Source of the DNA: Sphingobacteriales bacterium | GTDB taxonomy: Bacteria; Bacteroidota; Bacteroidia; Chitinophagales; LD1 | Direction: 5' to 3' | DNA length: 64,000 bases | Assembly: GCA_018262795.1 (NCBI GenBank) | Contig: JADFDM010000004.1 | Location: forward strand, 58,814-122,813 | Part shown: piece by piece, positions 26,690 to 37,446 of the stretch | Layout: each line of letters starts with the position of its first letter | Numbering within the stretch: the stretch's first letter is position 1 | Program-made: the position numbers and the translations under genes | The notes under the pieces: generated by a model | Database searches by the model: none | What the model was told of the DNA's origin: nothing | Seen by the model: only the letters and a program-made list of their open reading frames with translations

Positions 26690-27064
26690 TTGCTTTAGGG
26701 TTTTAATGAAAGAAAATAGTGTTGAGAATGAGTGCAAAATACATCTTCATTTTAAATAGAAGAATAAATTCGATAAAAATTAAATTGGAAATTGACAATA
26801 AAATCTTGCAATTACATCTAAAAGGTGGATTGGATAAGGCATCCCGCTAATAAGTCGAGAATGGAAATTAAACAAATTCTGTTTCGGTGAAATAGCAACG
26901 TAGAAAGGATGTATTATGAGGATAATATCCGTCATTGGCTTTTAAAGTCGCTTTTTGTATTCGAGTCATTTTGTTCTTCTAAAAAGTGCCCATTTCCTTC
27001 TGCACTAACCTCCTAAGGTTTTGAAAGTTTATTTAATGACCCCGGAACGCCCCACTTCGCTATG
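26690..27064. other. Intergenic, nothing identified
   Basis: The 375 bases are AT-rich with no plausible reading frame, hairpin terminator or RNA gene that I can see. The promoter of the collagen-like gene must lie at its left end. Confidence 0.4.
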
Positions 27065-27796
27065 TCATAAGTGCTTCATCATCTCCTCTCTCACCATTTC
27101 TTTCAATCTTGGAACATCTTCTAAGGTCATTCCTTTGGTTTCGATGGGGGTGCCCCAGTACACTTGCACTTTGCCGGGGCTCAACTGAATGCCTCGCGGT
27201 TCGTTTACCTCGCGGGTACCCAACAGCGTTTGCACGGCTATGGGAACTTGTGCCAACACGGCTACTTTAAAAGCTCCGTCTTTAAATTCTTTTAAAGGGA
27301 GTTCTGTTCTGTTGCGAGTGCCTTCGGGGTAAATGAAAAGACTTTCGCCTCGATGCAGTGCGGCCACCATATAGCGGTACGATTTCTCCCGACTTTCGCG
27401 ACTTTTTCGATCTACCATAATCGCGAGCATTTTAGTCATAAATCCGAAAAAGGGAATGTATTTTATTTCGGCCTTTGCCAGAAACTTTACCGGAAGCGGC
27501 AGTGCAGAGGCGCTGGTGATAATATCTACTTGTGCGCGATGGTTCGCTACGAATACATAAGTTCGTCCGGGCTGTATTTTTTCAAGTCCAAATTCTTCCA
27601 TTCGGATGCCGTACACCTTCATTAGAAAAGGGCTGAGGTAATGACAATTAATCCACACGCATGGCATCGCATATTTCTTTCCGAAAAGACCTAATACAAA
27701 GGCGTAAATAATAGTGAAGGTGGCGATCACCAGCATAAACCAAAAGGCCCCCCAAAGTGCCCAAAAAAATTTGAGAATGGTCTTCAATATTTTCAT
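27065..27796 (-). CDS. plsC: 1-acyl-sn-glycerol-3-phosphate acyltransferase (PlsC family)
   Basis: The product has 243 residues. An N-terminal membrane helix (FFWALWGAFWFMLVIATFTI) is followed by the acyltransferase motifs NHRAQVD (catalytic His and Asp, motif I) and FIYPEGTRNR (motif III). The enzyme acylates lysophosphatidate to phosphatidate at the inner membrane in phospholipid synthesis. The gene starts 16 bases after pdxJ and is probably co-transcribed with it. Confidence 0.93.
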   Translation of the reverse strand: MKILKTILKFFWALWGAFWFMLVIATFTIIYAFVLGLFGKKYAMPCVWINCHYLSPFLMKVYGIRMEEFGLEKIQPGRTYVFVANHRAQVDIITSASALPLPVKFLAKAEIKYIPFFGFMTKMLAIMVDRKSRESREKSYRYMVAALHRGESLFIYPEGTRNRTELPLKEFKDGAFKVAVLAQVPIAVQTLLGTREVNEPRGIQLSPGKVQVYWGTPIETKGMTLEDVPRLKEMVREEMMKHL

Positions 27797-27812
27797 AAAG
27801 GGAATAGAGAGA

Positions 27813-28529
27813 TTAATCCTCCAATTCCCGAAGATACAACTGAATTGTGTTTTCGAGGCCGAGATATAAACAGTCCTTTATCAGTGCTTGCCCGATTGAA
27901 ACTTCTTGCAACCCTTTTACCTGCTGCTTGAAGTAGCGCAGATTATCCAGATTCAAATCATGGCCGGCATTAATCCCCAATGACAATTCGCGGCATAGTT
28001 CCGCAGCACTAAAAAAATCTTTGACTACTTCTTCTCTGTTTGCCGGGTATTGGTACGCATAAGGGCCGGTGTAAAATTCAATTCTATCGGCTCCCACCTT
28101 TGCAGCGCCTTCAATTTTTTCTTTGATCGGATCAATAAAAAGAGAGACGCGAATCCCTTTGCTCTTGAGCCGGCCTATCACCGCTTCCAAAAGAGAGAAA
28201 TACTTTTGGGTGTCCCACCCGTGATCGGAAGTTAGCTGCCCCGGCTCATCGGGCACCAAGGTGCATTGATGGGGGGATACTTCGAATACCATTTTGAGAA
28301 AATCTTCGGTGGGATTGCCCTCGATGTTGAACTCTGTTTGCACTACTTCTTTCAACGCATACACATCTGATTTTCGGATATGCCTTTCATCGGGTCGGGG
28401 GTGAACGGTGATGCCCTGTGCTCCGTAACGTTCGCAATCCACGGCAAATTGAATCAGATCGGGAATATTGGCCCCTCGCGCATTGCGCAGCAGCGCCACC
28501 TTATTGATGTTGACGGAAAGTCTGGTCAT
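27813..28529 (-). CDS. pdxJ: Pyridoxine 5'-phosphate synthase PdxJ
   Basis: The product has 238 residues, normal for the family. It condenses 1-deoxy-D-xylulose 5-phosphate with aminoacetone 3-phosphate in the DXP-dependent vitamin B6 route. Motifs include LSVNINKVALLRNARG at the N-terminus, ITVHPRPDERHIRKSDV, NIEGNPT, CTLVPDEPGQLTSDHGWD and INAGHDLNLDNL. It is cytoplasmic. It precedes plsC on the minus strand. Confidence 0.97.
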   Translation of the reverse strand: MTRLSVNINKVALLRNARGANIPDLIQFAVDCERYGAQGITVHPRPDERHIRKSDVYALKEVVQTEFNIEGNPTEDFLKMVFEVSPHQCTLVPDEPGQLTSDHGWDTQKYFSLLEAVIGRLKSKGIRVSLFIDPIKEKIEGAAKVGADRIEFYTGPYAYQYPANREEVVKDFFSAAELCRELSLGINAGHDLNLDNLRYFKQQVKGLQEVSIGQALIKDCLYLGLENTIQLYLRELED

Positions 28530-28594
28530 AGTTGGGAATGAATGAAAAGATGAATGAAATGCGAATAGCTACTGCAAAGGAATAAATCCCTACT

Positions 28595-28626
28595 AAAAAA
28601 GGCAACCTTAGAAAGGCTGCCTTTTT
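28595..28626 (-). terminator. Rho-independent terminator of gcvP
   Basis: AAAAAGGCA and TGCCTTTTT form the outer stem, with an inner CCTT/AAGG stem, immediately past the gcvP stop at 28632. The flanking A and T runs make it usable in both directions. Confidence 0.75.
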
Positions 28627-28631
28627 AAAAT

Positions 28632-31526
28632 TTATTGCTGTTCCGCATAAGCCTCGGTGGGAGGACAGGTGCAGATAAGGTTTCGGTCGCCATGCGAGTC
28701 ATTCACGCGAGTAACAGATGGCCAAAATTTATTGGCGCGAATATATGGAAGTGGAAAGGCGGCTTCTTCGCGCGTGTAAGCGTGAGTCCAGTCGGTAGCG
28801 GTGACCATTTCAACGGTATGCGGAGCGTTCTTTAGCGGATTGTCAGTAGCATCGGCTGTTTTCTGCTCAATGGCTTCCATCTCTTTTTTAATGGCAATCA
28901 TAGCATCGCAGAAACGATCTAACTCTGCTTTGTCCTCGCTTTCAGTGGGCTCTATCATCAGCGTTCCGGCCACCGGGAAGGAGACCGTAGGCGCATGGAA
29001 GCCGTAATCCATCAGGCGCTTGGCTACATCTCCGGCTTCGATACCAACGGTGTGTTTGAAGGCGCGGAAATCGAGGATGAGTTCGTGCGCCACTCTTCCG
29101 TATTCTTTGCCGGTGTATAACACATCGTAGTAAGGTTCTAAGCGAGCCTTGATATAATTGGCATTGAGAATGGCATATTTGGTGGCATTCGTAACTCCCT
29201 TTGCACCCAGCATACGGATATACCCATAACTGATCAGCAAAATGGAAGCACTGCCGTAAGGAGCGGAGGATACTGCATGAATCGCTTTATCACCACCGGT
29301 TTTCACTGCAGGATTGCCCGGAAGGTAAGGCATCAAGTGAGCCGCTACGCAGATAGGTCCCACACCCGGGCCTCCGCCTCCGTGAGGAATTGCAAAAGTT
29401 TTATGCAGGTTGATGTGGTTCACATCGGCACCAATTAGGGCGGGGGATGTAAGTCCAACTTGTGCGTTCAGGTTTGCTCCGTCCATATATACTTGTCCGC
29501 CATTGGCGTGAATAAGCGCACACACATCTTTAATTGTACTTTCAAACACTCCGTGGGTTGAGGGATAAGTGACCATAAAGCAACTCAAGTTGTCTTTGTG
29601 CTCTTCCACCTTCTTCACTAAATCATCGAAGTTGATGTTGCCGTGGCTGTCGGTGGCTACTACCACTACTTTAAGGCCGGCCATCACAGCCGAAGCAGGA
29701 TTAGTGCCGTGGGCAGAGGCGGGAATCAAAGCTATGTTGCGGTGACCTTGGCCTATTTCTCGCTGGTAGGCGCGAATGACCAGCAGCCCCGCATATTCTC
29801 CTTGTGCACCGCTGTTAGGCTGTAAGGAACATGCCGCAAAGCCAGTGATTTCACTCAAATAATTTTCGAAAGCCGTAATGATTTCGAGATAGCCCGTTGC
29901 TTGCTGGCGTGGAGCGAAGGGATGTATGTGGGCAAACTCTGCCCAGCTCACAGGTTCCAATTCAGCAGCGGCATTCAGTTTCATGGTGCAGCTACCGAGC
30001 GGAATCATAGAGGAGGTGAGGGAAAGGTCTTTATTCTCCAAACTTTTGATGTAGCGCATTAACTGGCTTTCGCTGCGGTGAGTGTTGAAAATAGCATGAG
30101 TCAGGTAAGCGGAAGTGCGGGTCAGGTTTTCGGGAATGGCAAGCGGCTGTTCGCTGTAGCGCGTCATGTCAAAACTGTAATCTTCTTTACCTACAGCGGT
30201 GGCAAATACCTTTACTATATCGGTCACATCTTCGGTCGAGGTGGTTTCATCTAAGGTGATGGAGATACCGTTCGTGTTATAGTTAAAATTCATTTCGCTG
30301 CTCAGGGCTAACTGGTGTATAAATTCACGCAATTGATCTTTGCCGGTGGTGTCAATAAACAGCGTATCGAAATGCGATTCGTTCACCGTTTTAAAGCCCA
30401 GATGCGTGAGTTCCTTTTTAAGAATAGAAGTAAGTTGATGCACGCGAAGCGCAATGTTTTTGATTCCTTCCGAGCCGTGATACACGCCATACATTCCCGC
30501 CATGATGGCCAGCAAAGCCTGTGCGGTGCAAATGTTAGAGGTTGCTTTTTCTCTGCGGATATGCTGCTCGCGAGTTTGCAAAGCCATCCGCAGTGCGGGC
30601 TTTCCTTGTGAGTCCACCGACACTCCAATAATTCTCCCCGGAATACTGCGCTTGTATTCATCCTTCGTAGAAAAGAAAGCGGCATGAGGTCCTCCAAAAC
30701 CCATCGGCACTCCAAAGCGCTGGCTGTTGCCCACTACGCAGTCGGCTCCCCATTCACCGGGAGGGGTCAGGATAGCCAGCGAAAGAATATCGGCTGCCAC
30801 GCACACGTAGCACTCCACTGCTTTTGCTTTGCCGATAAAAGCATTGTAGTCTTCCACGCTGCCATTGCGAGCGGGATACTGCAACAAGGCACCAAAGAAA
30901 TTAAGGTCGAGAGCAACGGTGTTGTGATCGCCCACTATCACTTCTATTCCTAAGAATTCTGCTCTGCTTTTTACTACTTCAATTGTTTGTGGAAAGCAAA
31001 GCTCACTCACAAAAAATTTATTGTGCAGAGCATCTTTCTTGTTTTTAAGTCCCCAAAAAAGGTGCATAGCCTCAGCCGCTGCAGTTCCTTCATCTAATAA
31101 GGAAGCATTGGCAATAGGCAAACCTGTAAGGTCGCTAATCATGGTTTGAAAATTGAGCAGTGCTTCGAGCCTTCCTTGCGAAATCTCTGCTTGATAAGGA
31201 GTGTATTGGGTGTACCAACCGGGATTCTCAAAAATATTTCTGCGAATAACAGCGGGGGTGATAGTATTGTAATAACCCAATCCGATATAACTGCGGAAAA
31301 CACGGTTGTTAGCAGCTTTCTTTTTCAGTTCTTTCAGGTAAGTGTACTCACTCTGCGCATCGGGCAGGTTCAGTTTGTCTTTTCTGCGGATGGCTGCGGG
31401 AACCGTTTGCTCTATCAGTTCGTCCATACTACTCACGCCTATGGCGGATAACATTTCTTTCAGGCTGTTTTCATTAATTCCGATATGGCGATTCTCGAAG
31501 TGGTCGCTGCAGTGAAGATTAATCAT
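28632..31526 (-). CDS. gcvP: Glycine dehydrogenase (decarboxylating), P-protein
   Basis: The product has 964 residues from the ATG at 31526, the length of the single-chain P-protein in which both halves are fused. It is the PLP-dependent decarboxylase of the glycine cleavage system. Motifs include [14 protein letters not shown] at the N-terminus, [16 protein letters not shown], the PLP-lysine segment [16 protein letters not shown], and CPPTEAY at the C-terminus. A longer start at 31553 would lie inside the -7 promoter box and is rejected. The T, H and L proteins are not in the window. Confidence 0.97.
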   Translation of the reverse strand: MINLHCSDHFENRHIGINENSLKEMLSAIGVSSMDELIEQTVPAAIRRKDKLNLPDAQSEYTYLKELKKKAANNRVFRSYIGLGYYNTITPAVIRRNIFENPGWYTQYTPYQAEISQGRLEALLNFQTMISDLTGLPIANASLLDEGTAAAEAMHLFWGLKNKKDALHNKFFVSELCFPQTIEVVKSRAEFLGIEVIVGDHNTVALDLNFFGALLQYPARNGSVEDYNAFIGKAKAVECYVCVAADILSLAILTPPGEWGADCVVGNSQRFGVPMGFGGPHAAFFSTKDEYKRSIPGRIIGVSVDSQGKPALRMALQTREQHIRREKATSNICTAQALLAIMAGMYGVYHGSEGIKNIALRVHQLTSILKKELTHLGFKTVNESHFDTLFIDTTGKDQLREFIHQLALSSEMNFNYNTNGISITLDETTSTEDVTDIVKVFATAVGKEDYSFDMTRYSEQPLAIPENLTRTSAYLTHAIFNTHRSESQLMRYIKSLENKDLSLTSSMIPLGSCTMKLNAAAELEPVSWAEFAHIHPFAPRQQATGYLEIITAFENYLSEITGFAACSLQPNSGAQGEYAGLLVIRAYQREIGQGHRNIALIPASAHGTNPASAVMAGLKVVVVATDSHGNINFDDLVKKVEEHKDNLSCFMVTYPSTHGVFESTIKDVCALIHANGGQVYMDGANLNAQVGLTSPALIGADVNHINLHKTFAIPHGGGGPGVGPICVAAHLMPYLPGNPAVKTGGDKAIHAVSSAPYGSASILLISYGYIRMLGAKGVTNATKYAILNANYIKARLEPYYDVLYTGKEYGRVAHELILDFRAFKHTVGIEAGDVAKRLMDYGFHAPTVSFPVAGTLMIEPTESEDKAELDRFCDAMIAIKKEMEAIEQKTADATDNPLKNAPHTVEMVTATDWTHAYTREEAAFPLPYIRANKFWPSVTRVNDSHGDRNLICTCPPTEAYAEQQ

Positions 31527-31550
31527 GGATAGCTCGATTTTTTGAAGGCG

Positions 31551-31558
31551 CAAATATA
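31551..31558 (-). promoter_or_regulatory. -7 promoter box for gcvP
   Basis: On the minus strand TATATTTG is a perfect TAnnTTTG box 25 bases upstream of the chosen ATG. A clear -33 TTTG is not seen, so this is a partial match. Confidence 0.4.
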
Positions 31559-32042
31559 AGGAACAGCAAGACTTAAACGGCTGATGTAAGAGGGTTGAAA
31601 GAAAGAGTTTATCAACCGGTGTGCAAATACAGTTAGAGGTGGTGGCCTCTAGGGAAGGTGGGGAGAAATTTTTCGCGATTCCCTTTCCGGTGTGGAAGGG
31701 CTACGGAACCAATGCTAAGTTGGAAGACCATAAAGTCCGCTGCCGAAGATTTGAAATTGGAGGAGATTTGATGGGAAATATCTCAGCTGTAGAAATGGGA
31801 GATAAATGTCACGAATGTACAGGATAAAAAATAGTAGTCAAAAAGCTGAGTTTCATTCACTAAGACCCCAAAGACTAAAGGGTTCTGAAGAGGAATTTTT
31901 CCCACAACCTCTCTTGCTTTTTGTTCTAAAGCTATTCCTTTTGATGTTGCTCTGTCCCTACCTACTTCCAACTGCCATCGGAATTTTTTTCCTCCCACTT
32001 CTCACCTATTCAGACTTTATGTCATTGATTTTTATCATCTAC
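31554..32042. other. Intergenic between gcvP and clpB, no gene accepted
   Basis: Several short overlapping frames on both strands (for example 31621-31827 and 31806-32114) have no signal, domain or coherent composition. I treat the region as non-coding. The divergent promoters of gcvP and clpB are at its ends. Confidence 0.4.
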
Positions 32043-32067
32043 CTGACAAACCAAAGTTATTTGTCAG
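32043..32067 (+). promoter_or_regulatory. Inverted repeat upstream of clpB, possible operator
   Basis: CTGACAAA (32043-32050) and TTTGTCAG (32060-32067) are a perfect 8-bp inverted repeat with a 9-base spacer, ending 54 bases before the clpB ATG. The geometry recalls the CIRCE heat-shock operator (9-bp arms, 9-base spacer), but the arm sequence is different. It could bind a dimeric regulator of the chaperone gene. Confidence 0.4.
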
Positions 32068-32121
32068 TTGGAGAGTGTTTTGTGAACTTCGAGCCGTTGA
32101 ACCTTAAAAAATAAATGTCTT

Positions 32122-34740
32122 ATGAATGCAAACAATTTCACTACCAAAGCACTGGAAGCCTTGAGCAATGCTCAACAGGAGGCGTTCAATAACAGTCACG
32201 CACAATTAGATACGATTCACCTGCTCAAGGGCATGTTGGATGCCGATACTGATTCCCTGCCTTTTGTGCTGGAAAAAGCCGGAGTAAATCGCAATCTTCT
32301 ACTCGGGAAGGTAGAGGAGAAGTTGAAGAAACTACCAAAGGTAAGCGGTCAAACTGCCGACTTGGTTCCTTCGCAAGCTTTCAGCAAACTGATATTGCAA
32401 GCCAATAAATTGCTCAAGGACTTTGATGATAGTTATGTGAGTATCGAAATTCTTTTGCTCGCTTTGCTTTCCGTGGGAGACGATACTTCTAAACTATTGA
32501 AAGAAACCAGCTTGGAGGAAAAGAAACTTCGCCAGGCCATTCTCGAATTGCGAAAAGGAACAAAGGTAGATGAGCAGAGTGCTGATGCGCGCTATAATGC
32601 TTTAGACAAATACGGTATTAACCTCAACGCGCAAGCGAAAGCCGGGAAATTAGACCCCGTAATTGGTCGCGATGAAGAGATTCGCAGAGTGATGCACATT
32701 CTTTCGCGCAAAACAAAAAACAACCCCTTGTTAGTGGGCGAACCGGGAGTGGGCAAAACTGCTATAGCGGAGGGAATTGCACACCGCATAGTAAAAGGAG
32801 ACGTGCCCGAAAATCTGAAAAATAAAATTGTATATACCCTCGACATGGGAGCCTTGATGGCCGGTGCAAAATATCGCGGTGATTTTGAGGAACGATTAAA
32901 AGCAGTAGTGAAAGAGGTGAAAGAAAGTGCCGGTGTTATCATTCTGTTTATTGATGAAATACATACCTTGATAGGAGCCGGTGCTACCGAAGGCGCGATG
33001 GATGCCGCTAACATTATTAAACCCGAACTGGCACGTGGCGAATTGCGCGCCATTGGTGCTACTACGCTAAACGAATACCAGAAATATTTTGAGAAGGACA
33101 AAGCGCTGGAAAGACGTTTTCAAAAAGTGATGGTGGAAGAACCGAGTGTAGAAGATGCTATTTCTATTCTTCGTGGTTTGAAGGAGCGATATGAAAATCA
33201 CCACAAAGTAAAGATTAAAGATGAGGCCATTATTCAATCTGTTACCTTGAGCAATCGCTATATCACCGAGCGTTTCTTACCCGATAAAGCAATCGACCTG
33301 ATTGATGAAGCGGCTGCAAAGTTGCGCCTCGAAATGGATTCGCTTCCCGAAGAACTGGATGAAATCGAGCGTAGAATTATGCAAATTGAAATAGAGATTG
33401 AGGCGATCAAGCACGAGAAAGATGAGAAGAATTTGAATGAACTGAAGGAGGAGTTGGCCAACCTGAAAGAAGATCGAAATCAGTTTAAAGCGAAGTGGCA
33501 AAAGGAAAAAGAGATAGTAGATAAGATTACTGCCCGCAAACGTGATATTGAAAATATGAAAGTGGAGGCAGAGCGTTACGAGCGCGAAGGCGACTACGGC
33601 AAGGTGGCCGAAATTCGCTATGGCAAGGTAAAAGAAGCAGAAGAAAACCTAAAGCAATACGATAAGGAGTTAGCCGAAATCTCCCCCGATAAACGTTTGT
33701 TGCGCGAAGAAGTAACCGGTGAAGATATTGCCGCCATTGTGAGTAAATGGACCGGCATACCCGTTACCCGAATGCTGGAAGGCGAAAAAGAAAAATTGCT
33801 ACATCTCGAAGATCGTTTGCGCGAAAGAGTAAAAGGACAAGATGAAGCCATAGAGGTGGTGAGCGATGCAATTCGCAGAAGTCGCGCAGGCTTGCAGGAC
33901 GAGCGCAAACCAATCGGCTCCTTCTTGTTTCTCGGAACTACCGGAGTGGGCAAAACAGAATTGAGTAAAGCCTTGAGTTATGTGCTCTTTAATGATGAAC
34001 ACGCCATGGTGCGCATTGATATGAGTGAGTATCAGGAGAAACATTCGGTGTCGCGCTTAGTGGGTTCCCCTCCGGGTTATGTGGGCTATGATGAAGGTGG
34101 GCAATTAACGGAAGCAGTGCGCAGGCATCCCTACTGTGTTATTCTGTTCGATGAAATTGAAAAGGCACACCCCGATGTATTCAATGTGTTGTTGCAAGTG
34201 TTGGATGATGGAAGGCTGACCGATAACAAAGGAAGAACCGTCAACTTTAAGAATACACTGATCATCATGACATCAAACACAGGTTCCGATATCATCCAGC
34301 GAAACTTTGAACACGTAAAGGATGAGAACATGCTGGCCGTGACCGAAACCACCAAGTTAGAAGTGATGGAGCGATTGAAGCAAGCGGTGCGCCCGGAGTT
34401 TCTAAATCGCATTGATGAAATCGTGATGTTCCACCCACTGATGCGCAAACAAATACGCGAAATTGTGGAGTTGCAGTTAGCGGATTTGCAACAATTGATG
34501 GCGCATAAAGAAATGAAGGTGGAGATCAGTAAGGCAGCACTTGACTATTTGGGCGAGCAAGGCTTTGATCCTCAATATGGGGCAAGACCGCTAAAACGTG
34601 TGATTCAGAAGGAAGTGGTAAACGAAATATCGAAAATGATATTGAGCGGCAAAGTGGATAAAGGCGATACCATCATCGTATCCTTCGATAAAGGGAAGCT
34701 TATTTTTGAAGCCTCCAAGCAAGCGGAATTAGTAGAGTAA
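32122..34740 (+). CDS. clpB: ATP-dependent disaggregase ClpB
   Basis: The product has 872 residues. The N-terminal Clp-N domain (about 1-150) is followed by AAA-1 with Walker [14 protein letters not shown] and Walker [17 protein letters not shown], a coiled-coil M domain (about 405-530, rich in Glu and Lys), and AAA-2 with [14 protein letters not shown] and [20 protein letters not shown]. The M domain marks ClpB rather than ClpA/ClpC. It threads aggregated proteins together with the DnaK system. It is a single gene with its own terminator and a possible operator upstream. Confidence 0.97.
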   Translation: MNANNFTTKALEALSNAQQEAFNNSHAQLDTIHLLKGMLDADTDSLPFVLEKAGVNRNLLLGKVEEKLKKLPKVSGQTADLVPSQAFSKLILQANKLLKDFDDSYVSIEILLLALLSVGDDTSKLLKETSLEEKKLRQAILELRKGTKVDEQSADARYNALDKYGINLNAQAKAGKLDPVIGRDEEIRRVMHILSRKTKNNPLLVGEPGVGKTAIAEGIAHRIVKGDVPENLKNKIVYTLDMGALMAGAKYRGDFEERLKAVVKEVKESAGVIILFIDEIHTLIGAGATEGAMDAANIIKPELARGELRAIGATTLNEYQKYFEKDKALERRFQKVMVEEPSVEDAISILRGLKERYENHHKVKIKDEAIIQSVTLSNRYITERFLPDKAIDLIDEAAAKLRLEMDSLPEELDEIERRIMQIEIEIEAIKHEKDEKNLNELKEELANLKEDRNQFKAKWQKEKEIVDKITARKRDIENMKVEAERYEREGDYGKVAEIRYGKVKEAEENLKQYDKELAEISPDKRLLREEVTGEDIAAIVSKWTGIPVTRMLEGEKEKLLHLEDRLRERVKGQDEAIEVVSDAIRRSRAGLQDERKPIGSFLFLGTTGVGKTELSKALSYVLFNDEHAMVRIDMSEYQEKHSVSRLVGSPPGYVGYDEGGQLTEAVRRHPYCVILFDEIEKAHPDVFNVLLQVLDDGRLTDNKGRTVNFKNTLIIMTSNTGSDIIQRNFEHVKDENMLAVTETTKLEVMERLKQAVRPEFLNRIDEIVMFHPLMRKQIREIVELQLADLQQLMAHKEMKVEISKAALDYLGEQGFDPQYGARPLKRVIQKEVVNEISKMILSGKVDKGDTIIVSFDKGKLIFEASKQAELVE

Positions 34741-34756
34741 TTCACGGCTCTGTTCT

Positions 34757-34797
34757 AAAAAGCAAAACCCATCGCACTGCGGTGGGTTTTGCTTTTT
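34757..34797. terminator. Strong bidirectional terminator
   Basis: AAAAAGCAAAACCCA and TGGGTTTTGCTTTTT form a ~15-bp stem with a further CGC/GCG pairing inside. It lies between the convergent clpB and caspase-like genes and can serve both. Confidence 0.85.
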
Positions 34798-34812
34798 TTG
34801 AGATTCTGTTAG

Positions 34813-36813
34813 CTACTTATTCCCGGCAATAGTAAAGTTGAGATTATAAATGGTTCCGTTCTGATCGGTGTTTACGGTACCTGTTCCTCCTCTTGCGCTA
34901 ATGGCATTGCCATCCGCTTCCACAAAAATCTTTGCCATGTTGTTCAGTATTCCACGGCTTCGGCTGGCTCGGTCATCTTTCTTCACTAAAATATCTTCGA
35001 GGTCTAACTTATCCTTTGATAGAAATACTTTAAACGTCTCTTGCCCTTCGGGCGGCCCGATGGTGATTTTGTAACTCTTTAAAATGAGTGAATCGTATTT
35101 TGCTATCTCACAATCTTCCGGACGAATTCCCTGTGCCTTGTTAGGTAGAATAGGATTGATAATTCCATCCGGTTGCAGATCTACAATGTTGATGAAAAAT
35201 GCCTTGTAGCCGGTATTCACTACTTTCAGAAATACCTCATCTCCGGTTTTCAATTCCAATCTTCCATGATTAGTACGCGCAGCCAGTTTATCATTATCAA
35301 TGTTTCCATCTTTGGTTAGAAAAACCAACTGCACTTTTGCATCTAAGCCTTCTTCCGTAAAGTCAAGACCCTGCAAATAGCGATAACGAGCAAATCGTTT
35401 CAAGGCATCGGTCAAAGCTGCATTATCTGAATTGGGGGTTATCTTTATTCCCTTTTCAAACACTCCACCGGAAGTAGGATATTTCAGCGCCCAGGTGTCT
35501 GTGTTGCCAATGGTATCTATAAAAATATCACAGGCTTTATCGAAAGTTACCAATTTAAAATCCTTTAAAGCAGCAGTCAACTGATGGCGCATTCCTTTCA
35601 CATCTCTCACATCCACTTTTAATTTATCGCCATAGTTTAATTCGGTCACAAAAGCCCATGTGTTTGTTTTGTACAGCGAATCCATGCGCTCTAATTTCAC
35701 TTTCGCTTCAAAATTGGTGACCGATGTAATGGTGCCGCTGTTCAATGGTTTTTTCCCAGCGGGGTCAGTAGTGCTTACCGGATATAAACTAACAATTGAT
35801 CCTTTCGTAAGTCCGGCTACACTTCCGCCATCGAGCACAAACTCATCATCGGTATTCCATTTCTTAACGTTGAAGTATGGTTTCTGGCTGATAAAATTCC
35901 CTCCAAAAAGAGAGCGATCAATACCATCCCCTTCCAGCACCGGCTTTTGGCGAGGCGCTTTATCCCGCATAATATTTTCGATTTGAGCAAACAAACCGCG
36001 ATAACTGGTTTTATCTTTTAACTGAGAAGCTGTTTTACTGAAGGCATACGATAAAGATCCTACGGCATTCCCATTGTCATCATAACATTCGTAATTAAAT
36101 TCTTTTGCCTGCGCTCCTGAAATCACCACATAAGTAGCGGCATCAGAAGAAAGCTGTGCTCCGTCATTATCTTTAAATACTCCATTGTTATCGGGAGCAT
36201 TTATTTTATTCATGTCAAAATCATCACTCACCATTGGATCTTTTGCGCCACGCGGCAATAAGTCTGACACCCCTCTGGTTCCGGTTCCCGAATGGCAGGC
36301 ATCTAAGAGCACCAGCAGATCCCCTTTCCCGGTAAGTTTATTGCGAAGCAAAGTTACCTTCTGGCCAAATTCATCATCGCGAAAATAACCGGGAGCATAT
36401 TGTTTGAACTTTTCTTTGTCGTAAGAATACACAGCTCCGTACGGCACAATACATTCATCCAAATTATCCATCTCATCCCCGTTGTCATCTTCAATTTGTT
36501 CCCCGTGGCTGCTGAAATGCACCACCACAATATCACCGGCATGTACTCGTGCAATTAATTTATCAAAGGCATTCTTAATTCCCTCTTTGGTGGCAGCCGA
36601 ATCTTTTAATACGGTAATGTTATCGGGTTTAAATCCTTGCTTTTCCAAGGCTCCCTCCACTAAGGGCACATCATTGGCCGAAGAAATTTTACCCCATCCA
36701 TTTTTCCCCGGATCGGGATAATCGCCAATAGCAACTATAAGCGCGTACTTCTCAGCGCTAAAAGCCATCAATGCAAAACAACTGATGGAGATGAACAACA
36801 AAATCTTTTTCAT
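34813..36813 (-). CDS. Secreted caspase-like (C14) peptidase with DUF4384-like domain
   Basis: The product has 666 residues. A signal peptide (MKKILLFISISCFALMAFSA) precedes a caspase-fold domain at about 22-290. The catalytic His lies in VVVHFSSHGEQ and the catalytic Cys in LLVLLDACHSGTGTRG, both intact. A beta-rich middle part follows, then a DUF4384-like segment near 520-590 (LKTGDEVFLKVVNTGYKAFF, NIVDLQPDGIINPILPN). Bacterial caspase homologues cut after Arg, Lys or Asp and often need maturation. The signal peptide points to the periplasm or outside, unlike cytosolic immune metacaspases. It is transcribed away from a trypsin-like protease gene 0.6 kb upstream. Confidence 0.92.
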   Translation of the reverse strand: MKKILLFISISCFALMAFSAEKYALIVAIGDYPDPGKNGWGKISSANDVPLVEGALEKQGFKPDNITVLKDSAATKEGIKNAFDKLIARVHAGDIVVVHFSSHGEQIEDDNGDEMDNLDECIVPYGAVYSYDKEKFKQYAPGYFRDDEFGQKVTLLRNKLTGKGDLLVLLDACHSGTGTRGVSDLLPRGAKDPMVSDDFDMNKINAPDNNGVFKDNDGAQLSSDAATYVVISGAQAKEFNYECYDDNGNAVGSLSYAFSKTASQLKDKTSYRGLFAQIENIMRDKAPRQKPVLEGDGIDRSLFGGNFISQKPYFNVKKWNTDDEFVLDGGSVAGLTKGSIVSLYPVSTTDPAGKKPLNSGTITSVTNFEAKVKLERMDSLYKTNTWAFVTELNYGDKLKVDVRDVKGMRHQLTAALKDFKLVTFDKACDIFIDTIGNTDTWALKYPTSGGVFEKGIKITPNSDNAALTDALKRFARYRYLQGLDFTEEGLDAKVQLVFLTKDGNIDNDKLAARTNHGRLELKTGDEVFLKVVNTGYKAFFINIVDLQPDGIINPILPNKAQGIRPEDCEIAKYDSLILKSYKITIGPPEGQETFKVFLSKDKLDLEDILVKKDDRASRSRGILNNMAKIFVEADGNAISARGGTGTVNTDQNGTIYNLNFTIAGNK

Positions 36814-36879
36814 GGTTTGGTAGTGTTTATTGAAAAGATTAAAGCGAGTATAAATTTATGAACTCCAACATGGTTAAAC

Positions 36880-36913
36880 AAAAAATGCGCCCCGTAATTG
36901 GGACGCATTTTTT
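36880..36913 (-). terminator. Rho-independent terminator
   Basis: AAAAATGCG-CCCC and GGG-CGCATTTTTT arms around GTAATT form a hairpin just beyond the stop of the small secreted protein gene. It separates that gene from the caspase-like gene downstream. Confidence 0.75.
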
Positions 36914-36926
36914 ATTGGCGGCTCTA

Positions 36927-37337
36927 TTAATAGAAATAGTAGTCGTAGCTGCTAGAGCAACTTGCTCCGCTGAATTTCCATTCTTTGGTTCTTCCAACTG
37001 ACCAACCGTAAAGAGTGGTGTAGCCGGTTCCTGTAGGAACATAAGAATCTGCATAAGCGCCTAACGTTCCTTCCCAATAGCCGTCCACATAAATATCAAT
37101 ACTGTAGGCAGAGTAATTATGTAGATAGATATAGCAAGTTCCTGCACCATTTCCTCTGGATGCTGCGGGAGCATCACTGGAAGGGCGGTCAGCCTTTACT
37201 TCCGGATTTGCACCCCGCGAGGTCACACTCTCCGATTTTAGGTCAACTCTTTTTCTTGCACCATCTTGTGCGTTAGCATTGAAAGCGATTGTTGCAAATA
37301 GCAACGTGGCAATAGTTAATAATACTGTTTTTTTCAT
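36927..37337 (-). CDS. Small secreted Tyr/Gly-rich protein of unknown function
   Basis: The product has 136 residues with a signal peptide (TVLLTIATLLFATIAFNANAQ). A charged, probably flexible stretch (about 25-65) leads to a compact C-terminal domain with CYIYLHNYSAYSIDIYVDG, GTLGAYADSYVPTG and a Cys/Tyr-rich end (CSSSYDYYFY). Two Cys could pair. I do not recognise the family. It lies between the caspase-like gene (same strand) and a divergent trypsin-like gene, so it could be a substrate or partner of either, which is inference only. Confidence 0.7.
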   Translation of the reverse strand: MKKTVLLTIATLLFATIAFNANAQDGARKRVDLKSESVTSRGANPEVKADRPSSDAPAASRGNGAGTCYIYLHNYSAYSIDIYVDGYWEGTLGAYADSYVPTGTGYTTLYGWSVGRTKEWKFSGASCSSSYDYYFY

Positions 37338-37446
37338 GGTAAGTGATTTGGTTTAACAATGATCGAAAATAGATTTAAAAAAAAATAAACAAAGAAAATT
37401 TGGTGAAAATTTGTTTCTTGACATCTCGAATCAAAACCGGTTTATT

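Noticed and set aside
31551..31553. Upstream in-frame start of gcvP at 31553
   Set aside because: It falls inside a perfect -7 promoter box and adds nine non-family residues; 31526 fits the family N-terminus.
31621..32114. Short overlapping frames between gcvP and clpB
   Set aside because: No conserved motif, signal peptide or coding-like pattern in any frame; the region contains the clpB regulatory repeat.
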